64,000 bases of DNA from Thermophilibacter gallinarum (lineage in GTDB: Bacteria; Actinomycetota; Coriobacteriia; Coriobacteriales; Atopobiaceae), in the NCBI RefSeq assembly GCF_014982725.1, contig NZ_JADCJZ010000003.1, forward strand, positions 310,001-374,000, in the 5' to 3' direction. Below, in pieces: positions 22,725-32,000 of this stretch; within the stretch, counting starts at the first letter, position 1; the number at the start of each line of letters is the position of its first letter. The notes under the pieces are model-generated. The model had not been told where the DNA came from, ran no database searches, and saw only the letters and a list, made by a program, of their open reading frames with translations. A program made the translations under genes and the position numbers.

Positions 22725-23303
22725 CTAGAGCATCCCGAAGGTGCGCGCGGCGAGAAGCCCCATCACGGTCTTGGCGTCGTCGATGAGGCCCAGGCGGATC
22801 GCCTCGATCACGTCGTCGACCGGTAGCCACAGCACGTTCAGGAACTCGCCCTCGTCGAGGGCGGCCTCGCCCTGGGAAAGACCGTGGGCGAAGTAGACCG
22901 AGGTGTGCTCGTTGGTGAAGCCCGGCGCCCCGTAGGACTCCACGAGCAGCTCGACGCGCTCGGCGACAAGCCCCGTCTCCTCGGTGAGCTCACGGGCGGC
23001 GCAGACGTCGCGCGGCTCCTCCGGGTCCACCTTGCCGGCGGGGATCTCGAGCGTCATGCGGCCGAGCGCGACGCGGTACTGGCGCACCAGGCAGACGCGC
23101 CCGTCACGCACGGCCACCACGCCCGCGCCGCCGTGATGGAGCACGAGGTCGCGCCCGCTGCGCGAGCCATCGGAGAGCTCGACCTCCACCTGCTCGACCG
23201 TGAAGATCCGGCCGGTCCAGGAGAAGTCGGTCCCCGTGACCCGCTCGTGGAGCGCGGGGTCGTCCTCGAGCGCGCGGCGGATGGCGTCAAGTCCCTCGGA
23301 CAT
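22725..23303 (-). CDS. NUDIX hydrolase, ADP-ribose pyrophosphatase-like
   Basis: A 192-residue NUDIX hydrolase. The full motif G-x5-E-x7-REUxEExGU runs from Gly90 to Leu112 (GKVDPEEPRDVCAAREL, then TEETGL). The preceding RQYRVALGRMTLEIPAGK and the downstream GAPGFTNEH resemble ADP-ribose pyrophosphatases, which split ADP-ribose to AMP and ribose 5-phosphate. Start is ATG 23303, one base after the nuclease stop (TGACATG), so the two are probably co-translated; a longer upstream frame overlaps the nuclease and is rejected. Substrate is inferred from family. Confidence 0.88.
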   Translation of the reverse strand: MSEGLDAIRRALEDDPALHERVTGTDFSWTGRIFTVEQVEVELSDGSRSGRDLVLHHGGAGVVAVRDGRVCLVRQYRVALGRMTLEIPAGKVDPEEPRDVCAARELTEETGLVAERVELLVESYGAPGFTNEHTSVYFAHGLSQGEAALDEGEFLNVLWLPVDDVIEAIRLGLIDDAKTVMGLLAARTFGML

Positions 23304-23304
23304 G

Positions 23305-24081
23305 TCAGACCTCCCAGAACTCGCCCGTGGCGTAGTCGATCTCGAACCCCGCGACGGCGTTGAAAACCTCGACCCGCTGGTCGATCTCGCCGTCGGAGGA
23401 GCGCACGTCCACGATGACGCTGCGGGGCACGAGCTCGTTGCCCTCGTAGACGGGCGTGGCGCAGTAGTAGACGGTGCCGTCACGGTGGTCCCACAGCCAG
23501 TCGCGGGCGATGCCCTCGGTGTAGGCCATGCCGCCGTCCTGGCCGTGGTTGTCGCCCACGTTCTGCGTGCGCGTGCCGGTCACCATGTTCTCGGGGACCT
23601 CATCGCCGCCGAGCGACTTGGCGAGCAGATGGCTGCGGTTGAAGAGCGCGCCGTGGTAGGTGTCGCCGTCGGGCATGACGATGTCCACCTGCTCGTTGTG
23701 GCCCCAGCCCGAGGGATGGATCCAGGACATGTCCTCGCGGTTGCGCTCGCTTCCCTCGCGCGCCATCTCGAGCGTCACGTTGGCCGCGACGCGCCCGGTG
23801 CGCCCGAGGCCGTCGAGCCCCTCGTAGCGGATCTCCCCGGGCTGGACCTCGTCGTCGACGACGGCGGCGCCCACGACGCGGTAGTACTCGGGGTACTCGT
23901 CCTCGTCCCATGCGGTGTAGGAGACCTCCTGCCCGGCGACCCCGGCGGACGGCGAGGACCCGGGCAGCGTGACGGCACCCGAGCCCAGGGCGGCCGCGGC
24001 CGCCAGCAGCAGCGCGGCGACGAGCGCGAGCGGCCCCTTGGCGGGCATCCTTCTCGAGGCTGTCTGCGTTCTTCTCGACAC
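23305..24081 (-). CDS. Secreted DNA/RNA non-specific endonuclease
   Basis: A 258-residue protein with an N-terminal signal or anchor (basic start, hydrophobic stretch LALVAALLLAAAAAL at residues 18-32), so it acts outside the membrane. The catalytic block is FNRSHLLAKSLGGDE, where family members of the streptococcal nuclease group have DRSH/DRGH; the His151 is kept but the first residue is Asn. A metal-binding Asn lies in TGTRTQNVGDN. Start GTG 24081 has AAGGGGG 5 bp upstream; ATG at 24048 is possible. It begins 15 bp after the T-run of the tRNA terminator, so its promoter is unclear. Confidence 0.85.
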   Translation of the reverse strand: MSRRTQTASRRMPAKGPLALVAALLLAAAAALGSGAVTLPGSSPSAGVAGQEVSYTAWDEDEYPEYYRVVGAAVVDDEVQPGEIRYEGLDGLGRTGRVAANVTLEMAREGSERNREDMSWIHPSGWGHNEQVDIVMPDGDTYHGALFNRSHLLAKSLGGDEVPENMVTGTRTQNVGDNHGQDGGMAYTEGIARDWLWDHRDGTVYYCATPVYEGNELVPRSVIVDVRSSDGEIDQRVEVFNAVAGFEIDYATGEFWEV

Positions 24082-24095
24082 GCGTCCCCCTTACG

Positions 24096-24120
24096 AAAAA
24101 GGGCCGTCTCTCGACGGCCC
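24096..24120 (-). terminator. Intrinsic terminator of the tRNA-His/Lys/Lys unit
   Basis: Eight-bp stem GGGCCGTC/GACGGCCC with a TCTC loop, followed by five T on the minus strand. Confidence 0.85.
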
Positions 24121-24130
24121 CTGCATGACG

Positions 24131-24206
24131 TGGTGGATCGTCAGGGGTTCGAACCCTGGACCTTGGGATTAAGAGTCCCCTGCTCTACCAGCTGAGCTAA
24201 CGATCC
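24131..24206 (-). tRNA. tRNA-Lys, anticodon CTT, copy 2
   Basis: A 76-nt tRNA with encoded CCA, anticodon loop CTCTTAA. Identical over its full length to the copy 4 bp upstream. Confidence 0.97.
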
Positions 24207-24210
24207 GAAG

Positions 24211-24286
24211 TGGTGGATCGTCAGGGGTTCGAACCCTGGACCTTGGGATTAAGAGTCCCCTGCTCTACCAGCTGAGCTAACGATCC
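24211..24286 (-). tRNA. tRNA-Lys, anticodon CTT, copy 1
   Basis: A 76-nt tRNA, same sequence as the neighbouring copy; a recent tandem duplication with an 80-bp period. Confidence 0.97.
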
Positions 24287-24299
24287 AGATATGCGGTTA

Positions 24300-24376
24300 T
24301 GGGGTGGGCGAAGGGGCTCGAACCCTCGACCTACGGGACCACAACCCGTCGCTCTTCCAACTGAGCTACGCCCACC
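24300..24376 (-). tRNA. tRNA-His, anticodon GTG
   Basis: A 77-nt tRNA including the encoded extra 5' G and CCA. Acceptor GTGGGCG/CGCCCAC, anticodon loop TTGTGGT. It is the first gene of the unit. Confidence 0.96.
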
Positions 24377-24405
24377 ATCTTGCGACCTCTAGAGGCAGCT
24401 CGACT

Positions 24406-24434
24406 ATTATGCAAAACCCCGCGAGCCGATGCAA
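24406..24434 (-). promoter_or_regulatory. Promoter of the tRNA-His/Lys/Lys unit
   Basis: TTGCAT (24429-24434), a 17-bp spacer and CATAAT (24406-24411) on the minus strand, 30 bp before tRNA-His. Confidence 0.65.
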
Positions 24435-24476
24435 GGACTTTTTCTCGCGTCGAGAAGGACGTGTGGAGACGTCGCG

Positions 24477-24713
24477 TCACGCGCCGGGAGAGAACAGGAG
24501 CGCGAGGGCGAGCAGAACGAGAAGACCGACGCTCGCGACGAGCACGACAGAGAGGCAGCCCAGGCATCCGCCGCCGCAGCCCGCCGGGTCGTCCGGCGAG
24601 GCGCCGCCGGGGTCCTCCCCGCGCACGAGCGGGTCGACGCCGTAGTGCGTAAAGGCGCGCTCGGACGTCGACCAGCGGCCGTCCCGGTTGAAGTCGAACG
24701 GGTTGCCGGCCAT
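24477..24713 (-). CDS. Small membrane-anchored protein with an EF-hand-like loop
   Basis: A 78-residue protein. Residues 7-18, DFNRDGRWSTSE, fit the 12-position EF-hand calcium loop exactly (acidic or polar at positions 1, 3, 5 and 9, Gly at 6, Glu at 12). A flexible acidic Gly/Pro stretch with CGGGCLGC follows, then one hydrophobic helix LSVVLVASVGLLVLLALALLF near the C-terminus. No family is recognised. It starts one base after the stop of the 74-residue protein upstream (TGACATG), so the two are probably co-translated. Calcium binding is inference. Confidence 0.6.
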   Translation of the reverse strand: MAGNPFDFNRDGRWSTSERAFTHYGVDPLVRGEDPGGASPDDPAGCGGGCLGCLSVVLVASVGLLVLLALALLFSPGA

Positions 24714-24714
24714 G

Positions 24715-24939
24715 TCAGAGGATCGACTCCATGCCGCGGTCGGTCGAGATTCGCATGTTGCCGAGCTGCTGCTCGACGGCGCTCGAGCCGTCGGGGCGAA
24801 TCACCGTCCGCACGCCGTCGCCGGGGTCGCCGAAGACCAACGACGCCTCGCCCGTGGCGAGGTCCCAGCGCACGAAGTCGGACTCCTGCTCCTGGTGCAT
24901 GCCGTCTGACCCCACGACCGTGCGGATGCCGTCGTCCAT
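24715..24939 (-). CDS. Small soluble protein of unknown function
   Basis: A 74-residue hydrophilic protein starting MDDGIRTVVGSDGMHQEQESDFVRW and later repeating the pattern as DGVRTVIRPDGSSAVEQQ. The two GIRTVVGSDG / GVRTVIRPDG segments suggest an internal duplication of a short beta unit. The frame is open to 25023, but ATG 24939 is preferred because GGGGGTG lies just upstream and the earlier part overlaps the Fic gene. It is tightly coupled to the EF-hand-like membrane protein. No known family. Confidence 0.55.
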   Translation of the reverse strand: MDDGIRTVVGSDGMHQEQESDFVRWDLATGEASLVFGDPGDGVRTVIRPDGSSAVEQQLGNMRISTDRGMESIL

Positions 24940-24949
24940 GGGACACCCC

Positions 24950-25702
24950 CTAGTTCTCGAGCAGGCCCTCCCAGGTGAGCATCGTCTCGGAGCGCAGGAA
25001 GCGCCTGAGCGGGCCGAGGTCACCCTCCAGGTGGAACACGTCGAGCGCGGCGTGGTAGGCGGCGTGGTTCTGCGCGTGGATCACGATCGGCGGCATGCCC
25101 ATCGCGAGCAGGACGCCGTTCATGAGCAGGCGCGCCGTGCGCCCGTTGCCGTCGGCGAAGGGATGGATGTCGAAGAGCTTGGCGTGGAGGTAGGCCGCGA
25201 TGGTGAGCCTGCGCTCGCCCTCCTCGAGGTAGGTGTTCACGTCGTCGGCGAGCAGCCCCACCTCGCGCGGGACCTCGGCAGCCGGGATGCCCACGCTCGC
25301 CGGGCCGCCCACGTAGTTGCCCAGCTTGAAGGTGCCCGGGCGCTCGCCGGCGAGCAGGCGCTTCTCGTCGTAGGTGCCCATCGTCACGAGGCCCTGCGCC
25401 TCCTGGATGAGCTCCTCGGAGAGGCACGGGCTCTCGGCGAGCCTGCGCCGGGCGAGGTCCCAGGAGAGCTTGAGATTATAGGTCTCCACGAGCAGCTGGA
25501 CGTCGCCGGTGTAGCCGATGACGGAGCCCGTCTCCACGATCTGCTTCACGGTTGCGTACGTGAGCTCGGAGTTCTCGATCTTCTCGGAGTTGTAGACGTA
25601 GTCGGGCACGAACTCCGCGAGCAGCTCCTCGCGACGCTCGGGCGAGAGGGCGCTCCACCTGGCGACGAGCTCGTCGTACTGGGGCTTCAGCGAATCTGCC
25701 AT
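24950..25702 (-). CDS. Fic-domain protein with N-terminal autoinhibitory helix
   Basis: A 250-residue Fic protein, an AMP-transferase-type enzyme that modifies target proteins. The active motif is HPFADGNGRTAR with His180. The inhibitory motif S-x-x-x-E-N is present as Ser39 to Asn44 (SEKIEN), N-terminal to the Fic core, which places it in the class II autoinhibited group. The frame runs to 25768, but ATG 25702 is preferred because AGGAGGTG lies 5 bp upstream. It sits between two small genes and the accessory island, and is probably a separate unit. Confidence 0.9.
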   Translation of the reverse strand: MADSLKPQYDELVARWSALSPERREELLAEFVPDYVYNSEKIENSELTYATVKQIVETGSVIGYTGDVQLLVETYNLKLSWDLARRRLAESPCLSEELIQEAQGLVTMGTYDEKRLLAGERPGTFKLGNYVGGPASVGIPAAEVPREVGLLADDVNTYLEEGERRLTIAAYLHAKLFDIHPFADGNGRTARLLMNGVLLAMGMPPIVIHAQNHAAYHAALDVFHLEGDLGPLRRFLRSETMLTWEGLLEN

Positions 25703-25809
25703 GGGACACCTCCTGTCCTCGGCCTGTTGGGGGCATTGTAGCGCCGAGGGATGTCGCGCGCGCCGCACCGTCCGTCAGAGGCGCGGACGCTTCGGCAAGG
25801 GGGCGAGAA

Positions 25810-25821
25810 GGGCCGCGGCCC
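25810..25821 (-). terminator. GC palindrome with CTTCTCG tail after the island
   Basis: GGGCCGCGGCCC palindrome 8 bp after the stop of the 522-residue gene, followed on the minus strand by TTCTCGCC. The stem is short, so termination is only suggested. Confidence 0.3.
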
Positions 25822-25828
25822 CGTTGGT

Positions 25829-27397
25829 CTAGACAACTGGCACGCCAAGCGCGTGCAAGGCGTAGAGCAGCGTCCGCGCGGAGAGAGGAACGACAAATCG
25901 GTAGCGCAGCACTGCAAACGGGATGCCGGCGAGCATGAGCTCAGCCTCAACTTGCGCGCCCTCAACCGTCGCGAAGGGGGTCTCACCCTCGAAGCGCTCG
26001 GCGGAGACGAACTCGTCGAAGCTGACGACGTCAAGACTCATGCCGGACTCACCCATCTGATCCGCGCCGCAGGAAATGATGAGACGCCCCTGCGGGGAAT
26101 ACCTTGACGCATTCTCGTATTGAGCGAAGCGGACGGAGGGGGCCTCGCCAACAGACAGGGGCCAGATGTTTTCGACGGGGATTTTAGTCTCGCGCAACTC
26201 GCTCATGGTTGCCAGGTCATACCCAAGCACACCGTCCCCAAGAAGCTCCCCATGGTTCTCGCCGTCGACGAACGGGGGACCGTCCAGGCTCTCGTACCGC
26301 TCGAGAAGCGCTGGAAGCTCCTGGTTCCTGATGTGGGAAAGTCGGGCGCTCTTCCGCTGCGCCGCAGCCCCACTCTTGGAAAGCCCCAAGATCCCGCGAT
26401 CGAACAGAATCTGCTTGGAAACGATGCCTCGCCTGCGCCCTTGCGAGATGAGCCCCTCGTATTCCGGGAACCGCTCGCACAGGCTCGTCAAAGTGGATGG
26501 TCTCTCATCGACGGGGACGTCTGCGAGCCGCTGTTCCATATCGCCAAGCGCGGCGAGCAACTCCGCAGTCTCGGACTCACGCCGCTCGACACGAGCACCG
26601 CGCGCCGCCTCGGCATCAGAACTCCGAGAGGAACCCCTATCAACGAGCCCTCGGGCCTCGAGCTCTTTGCCCAGCGATCTTCCAAAGAACTTGCGAGCGC
26701 CGCTGTTGAGCGCTTCATAGTGTTCGGCGAGGTCGGGATTCTCCTCGAAGAGGGCCTTGGTTGTCCGCGGCCTGGGCTTCCCCTCGTCCTCATAGCGTCT
26801 CTGGAGTTCTGCGAGAACCGTCTCGAAGTCGCAGGAGCGCGGCCTGCCCCCCTTCTCGCTCGGCATCTCGAAGCCGAACGACTCTATCATTTCACGGCGC
26901 GAGGAATACCCAAGCTCCCTATAGAGCTTCCTCAGCCGCTCGCCCATTTTTTTGTGGTCCGCATCGAGCCGTGCAATCCTGCCATCAGGGTAATAGTTCT
27001 TCAAGTCCGCGACAGCCCGCTCGCGGCGCTCCTCCAAACTCAGTGGCCCCCTAGAAGCCCTGCTCATAATGAGGGGCGCTCGTTGGCCGGCCGGCTCCGT
27101 CGGCTGAGGATCGCGCTTTGCCGCCCCCTTATCGATGAGCCCGCGGGCCACGAGCTCTTTACCGAGCGTCCTCCCAAAGAAGTCGCGAGCCTTGGCGTTG
27201 AGGACGGCATAGTAGCCGCCAAGGTCGGGGTTATCCTCAAAGAGAAGCTTGGCCGTGCGCGGCTTAGGCCTAGAGCCATCCTCGTAGCGCCTCTGGAACT
27301 CTGCCAGCACCACCTCGGGATCGAAGGCACTCGACCCGACCGAAGCGTGCTCGCGGGGGTCTTCCATGTTCAGCGGCTGATCACTCACGGCTATCAT
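25829..27397 (-). CDS. Unknown protein with four ~60-residue repeats
   Basis: A 522-residue protein not assigned to any family. Residues about 26-90 and 190-254 are strongly similar to each other (VLAEFQRRYEDG..PKPRTAK against VLAELQRRYEDEG..PRPRTTK, both with LLFE/ALFE-NPDL, FFGR-LGKEL and ARGL). Residues about 124-176 and 277-338 look like diverged copies. The pattern suggests small helical, possibly nucleic-acid-binding modules. The C-terminal 180 residues show mixed alpha/beta character with no recognised motif. It overlaps the 495-residue gene by ATGA, so the two are coupled. It is the last gene of the island. Confidence 0.7.
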   Translation of the reverse strand: MIAVSDQPLNMEDPREHASVGSSAFDPEVVLAEFQRRYEDGSRPKPRTAKLLFEDNPDLGGYYAVLNAKARDFFGRTLGKELVARGLIDKGAAKRDPQPTEPAGQRAPLIMSRASRGPLSLEERRERAVADLKNYYPDGRIARLDADHKKMGERLRKLYRELGYSSRREMIESFGFEMPSEKGGRPRSCDFETVLAELQRRYEDEGKPRPRTTKALFEENPDLAEHYEALNSGARKFFGRSLGKELEARGLVDRGSSRSSDAEAARGARVERRESETAELLAALGDMEQRLADVPVDERPSTLTSLCERFPEYEGLISQGRRRGIVSKQILFDRGILGLSKSGAAAQRKSARLSHIRNQELPALLERYESLDGPPFVDGENHGELLGDGVLGYDLATMSELRETKIPVENIWPLSVGEAPSVRFAQYENASRYSPQGRLIISCGADQMGESGMSLDVVSFDEFVSAERFEGETPFATVEGAQVEAELMLAGIPFAVLRYRFVVPLSARTLLYALHALGVPVV

Positions 27398-28881
27398 CCC
27401 CTCTTGACCGAAGAGCGGCTATTGCGCTCGCTGCAGCGCCGAGCCAGCAGGGCGAGGGCGTCCTCCTCGATTCGCTCGTATGCCCCGTCGGCAAGCTCGA
27501 TTCGTACAATGAAAATCGAGTGTCTCGCGTGCCCGGACCTGAGGGCGATGGGCATTACCTTGTCCACACGCGCCGAGAGATGAGGCAGCAGGCACGCGAT
27601 CGTGGCGGACGAGTTCACCATCTCCCCGACCGAATCCGTCATCGACCAGAGCTGGCCGTTGCCCAGGCGCCCGTACTCCACGCCATCCGGGGTCGTTATC
27701 GCGAGCTCGACCGGAGCACGAGACCTCGAGTCGTGCCACGTGGACGTAATGACGACCTCGTCACCAGCGAGCGCGGAGGCGATGGCGTCCTGGTTCACCG
27801 CGTGGTTCACATCATCGAGCATCACATGGATGGGGAGCAGCCGCACCATGTGCGCAAGGCATCGGCCAATCTGCGCGAGGTCGCCCTTGCTTGGGGAGAT
27901 CCAGTCGATCCGCTTTGCCTCGATGGAGGAGGCCGACAGCCGTCCGCCCTTCGCCAATAGGTCTATGGAGCCATCCTTGGCTTCACCGGGATAGAGCTTC
28001 TCGTATTCCTCCTCGTAATTAATGTAATCAGGGAAGTTCTCCTCGTACCACCTTTCGAAGTTGCCTTCTTCGCCGTCCTGGCAGTGCTCGTAGTAGTCGT
28101 CCGCACAGTATGAGTGCTGGGCCGACTCGTACTCGGGCCATCGGCACACGGCGACCGCATAGGCGAGCTCCGCGAGATCGTGGATGTCCTCTCGCCTGAC
28201 CTGCACGCACTTCTCGACATCCTTCTGCAGGTCCCGAGCGTCGCGATCCTCGTCCACGCTCGGGGAGGCGATGTCCTTGAGCCCGCACCCGCCGTGATGG
28301 AGGCCGCTGAACGCTGATACCAGCGTGTACGCGTCCCCCTCGTCTGCGTCTAGGAAGGCGACACCATAGTCGCCCGGCTCAAGGAGCGAGAAGAACGCGT
28401 CGATATCTCCCGAGTTCGGCTCCCACGCCGTCGAGTACGTCATCGAAAGAACGAACGTTCCCGCGTACTCATCCAGTCGGACGCTCGCTGAATCGCTCAA
28501 GGGCCGAGCGGTGGGCGCAACCGATACGCTGATCTCAATGTTCGGGTTCCCGACGAGGCTTCCAAAAGAGCTTCCCAACCTGTCAGCACCTCCGTAGAGG
28601 GCTTCCCGGCCAGACTCGTTCACTCCCCAAGTAACCTCACCCGCCCCCGGAGGAGCCGTCGTGCCGGAGGCCCCAGACAGCGCAATCCAGTAGTAGGCAT
28701 CAAGATACCCGTGGAGCTGTCGATAGAGGGCAGCCACGCTCTCATACTGATCGATGTTGCCGAGCGAGAAGCGCGTCTCCTCGACGCATGCCAGAAGGTT
28801 CCGGGCACAGAGCTTGAGAAGCTTCAGCATGTTCTGTTCATCCGCAGCGACAACCAGCAGATTCGTATGGAAATTAGCCAT
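27394..28881 (-). CDS. Unknown acidic protein in the accessory island
   Basis: A 495-residue acidic protein with no signal peptide or membrane segment. The start MANFHTNLLVVAADE is behind GGGGAGGG. A strongly acidic, aromatic-rich segment lies near residues 260-305 (YCADDYYEHCQDGEEGNF, then WYEENFPDYINYEEEYEK). The C-terminal third has alternating strands and ends in a basic tail. I recognise no catalytic motif. It is coupled to the 522-residue gene downstream by an ATGA overlap and follows the 1140-residue gene after 164 bp that contain an interrupted micro-ORF. A partner or regulator of these neighbours is possible but unproven. Confidence 0.65.
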   Translation of the reverse strand: MANFHTNLLVVAADEQNMLKLLKLCARNLLACVEETRFSLGNIDQYESVAALYRQLHGYLDAYYWIALSGASGTTAPPGAGEVTWGVNESGREALYGGADRLGSSFGSLVGNPNIEISVSVAPTARPLSDSASVRLDEYAGTFVLSMTYSTAWEPNSGDIDAFFSLLEPGDYGVAFLDADEGDAYTLVSAFSGLHHGGCGLKDIASPSVDEDRDARDLQKDVEKCVQVRREDIHDLAELAYAVAVCRWPEYESAQHSYCADDYYEHCQDGEEGNFERWYEENFPDYINYEEEYEKLYPGEAKDGSIDLLAKGGRLSASSIEAKRIDWISPSKGDLAQIGRCLAHMVRLLPIHVMLDDVNHAVNQDAIASALAGDEVVITSTWHDSRSRAPVELAITTPDGVEYGRLGNGQLWSMTDSVGEMVNSSATIACLLPHLSARVDKVMPIALRSGHARHSIFIVRIELADGAYERIEEDALALLARRCSERNSRSSVKRG

Positions 28882-28908
28882 CAGTCCCTCCCCTTGATCA
28901 CGACATCG

Positions 28909-29010
28909 TTATGAGTCTTCAAACTCGACACCAGGCAGCCCAAGCTCCTCGACGCTTTAATTGACCTCCGCCTTCTCCGCCTCGTACTTGTCGCGTATGA
29001 GCGTTGCCAT
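28909..29010 (-). pseudogene. Micro-ORF interrupted by an in-frame TAA
   Basis: ATG 29010, with AGGAG 6 bp upstream, encodes MATLIRDKYEAEKAEVN and then TAA at 28957-28959. Without a frame change the reading continues as SVEELGLPGVEFEDS to a second TAA at 28909-28911. It looks like a 33-residue gene broken by one nonsense codon, or a real 17-residue peptide. It sits between the 1140- and 495-residue genes on the same strand. Confidence 0.45.
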
Positions 29011-29045
29011 GGGTTCTCCTGTTACTTGGTCCTTTGCATTCTGTG

Positions 29046-32000
29046 CTACGGGAGGTTGATTTCCGGCTTCTCAACCACACGCATTGGCGCGGGGCAGTCC
29101 TGCGCGCCTTCGACCGGCTTGTCGACTTCGCCCAGATACTCGTCGGCGTCGAAGCTTCTTGTTGCAAGAAACACGATGTCAAAAGGACGGCCCTTAAGCG
29201 CAACCATACATTCGCGCAAATCCCAGAGCGTGCGCGCAACGAGGCTGAAGAACTGCGGGATCCCTCGCGACAGGCGGGTGTCGAAGCACACTTCGTACCT
29301 GTCGTATCCCCCTCCGAAGACAAGACCTTGGCTGCTCTCACAAAGGTTGACCAGGGTGAGCCCCGTAAGGTCGCCCTCAGGAAGGGCCTTCTTCACGCCA
29401 GGGGCGATGCAGCCGCGAGGGACGCGAATGCCCTCATCTTGTTCCACAGATAGGACGAGGCGGAGGAAGTGACTTCTTACGTCGTCAAGACCGTCGAAAT
29501 CAACGTTGACGCCTTCAATATGCTCCTCAATTTGCTCAAGACAGGGCTCGCGCCACGTTATCGCGCGGACGCTGTGATGCATTCCGTCCCACGCGATGTC
29601 CCCCTCATCGAAGAAAAACCAGCTTTTTGACAGGAACGTCAAGAAGAACACCACGAGGTCCATGCCCTCGCCCTGCGCGGGGACTGGATCAGGCCCCTGG
29701 GGCACCGTCGAGCCATCTTGCTCGTCGGCAACGCTTTCGTTTGCCGGCAGGCCCAGCGATGCCCTCAGGCCGTCGATTCGGTCGAGGAGTACCTGCTGTT
29801 TGGGCGTGGGCGTGCAGAGGGGCACGATTTCCCCATAGAACTCCGGATTCGTCCTCTTAATGTCAGCAAACGCATCGGGACGCACTGCAGCGCTCGCCGA
29901 CAGACTTCCGAGCATGTTTCTACAGTATCCCAGTTCCCCTGCATCAAGCGGATGGATCCCGATCCACGTGTCGAGAAGCGTGACGATCCTACCCACAAGC
30001 GGCGCGCACGCATCGCAGTACTGGTTGAACCCGCAGATGCACGCACGGGCGAGCCCCTCGTACACCACAGCCTCCTCTCCGACCCCGCTCGCATAGAAGC
30101 GCAGGGCGGCATCGAGAGCCTGCTGACAAAGTGTTGTCAAGGCAACCAGCACGGGAGATATGACCTCGTCCACCTCCTTAAGCGAACTCGCCTCTGCGGC
30201 GCGCTCCTCAAAACGCTCCAGGAACGCAGGCGTTATGGGGCCATCAATCTCCACAGTCCGAGCAAGGCTGTCCACGAAGGTTCTTGCCTGCTCGAACGTG
30301 ATGTCACCCGGTTCGTAGAAGGTAATGCGAAGGTAATCCTGTCCAATGAGGGAGTAGGGGTAGACATAGAACTCGAAACAGCTCTCATCGGCGGTTGGAA
30401 CCTGCACGACCGCGCAGCGGCAGTTGCGAGCGGTGACTTCGTGCATCTCAGTGGTGAAGTTCGCGCTATAGCTTCTTCCGGCATAGCAGAATGCCCAAAG
30501 AACCGGAGCCATGCCGTATTGCTGCACGTTCGAAGCGTAGTCTTCACCAACGGGCGTCTTGCCGTACAGAATCGCGATGTCTGACTCAAGACCCTCGCCA
30601 GCGTGGTCCCCCGGCACCAGCACGAACGCGCGCCCGCCGGTGTCTTTCTCGCTTGTCCAGCCGTCAGGAATGGCGCAGGAAAAGATGTCGCCTTCGGCGC
30701 GCGGGGCGTCCGCACTCACCGAATACTTCGATGCAGCTTCGAAGACCGGAGCGTCCTCCGCGAGCAGGAACATCATGGTCGAGCCCTCGAACTTCTTGTA
30801 GAACGCCTTTGTCTGCTCGAGAAGATCCGCGTCGGTCTTCGCAGGCATAGGATGCTGCGGCTTCTTCGCGGTCGTCTTGCGCTTCGGCTGCCTTGCGGGT
30901 GCAGGCGCCTCCGCGGGTGTCGCATCGGCCACCACTGGCTCTGCCGAAGCTAACACCTCGGGCTCAATCTCCCTAATGACATCCATGAACGCATCCGGAT
31001 GCGCACGAAACGCCTTTCTAGCTTCGCTGATGGAGGCTAGATTGCTCGCGAGCCGCTGGACCTTAGAGCCGCCGAGCATCGAGACCAGCCACGCACCGTC
31101 TTCGCCCTCGAGCTGCTTGTTCGCAGCCTCCATTGCATAGCCAGCCGCGCGAACCTGCCCGTCGTCAGCAAGGAGCCAGTCAACCGGATCCGCCGCATAC
31201 CGCAGCGCCTCGAGCTGCGTGTCATTCAGCAACTTCAGGCCGGCAAGCGCCTTCTGGGCCCTGTCGTGGAGGCTGCCAAGTTCGAGGTATGCTTGCACGG
31301 TGCGAAGGAGAAGCATGGCAGCGTCAGTCTTGTCATCGGCGGCGAGCTTGAGGCGCCAGCGCTTCCGGATACCCCCGACGATCGGGTTCAGGTACGCCTC
31401 GATAGCGTCAAGAGTCTTAGGGCCCACCCCGGGTAGGTCGCCCTTCTCCGGCGAGCTCATGCGCTCGTAGAGGTCGGCGAGCGTGATAACACCCGCATCC
31501 TGCAGCTTCTTGATCTGTACACCCGTCCTTTGCTTGGCGAGCTCGTCAATGGGGGTCAGCGCAAGCTGCGCGAGGACGTCGCTCTCCCTCATTTCATCTA
31601 TCGCGGAGGAAATCCTGTTCTTGACGTCCTCTTGGGCAGCGGCGATGGGGGCGGGGACATCTGCAATGCCCTGGAAGCGATCGAGCAGCTGCTGCGCCTC
31701 CTCGGACGAGAAGGGCCTGGCGTCGGCACTTTCCATCTTGAAGCCATCAATCTCCTTCTGCAGGCAGCCAAGGATATTGCCCCTGTCTTCCTCGTCATGC
31801 CGGAAGCAATAGACGAGCGCCTCCTTCGAAGAGAAGCGGTCAGCGCTGAACTCCGGCCAGTAATCCATGTGGGTGGCGATGCGTGCCACATCCATTTTCT
31901 GCAGCTTGTCGAGGGCGTCGAACGCAGCCTGCTTGGTCGCGGAGTTCATGAAGAGTCGCGTCAGCCCTCCCTGCAGGGCGGGCTCGGCAGCCTCAATGGC

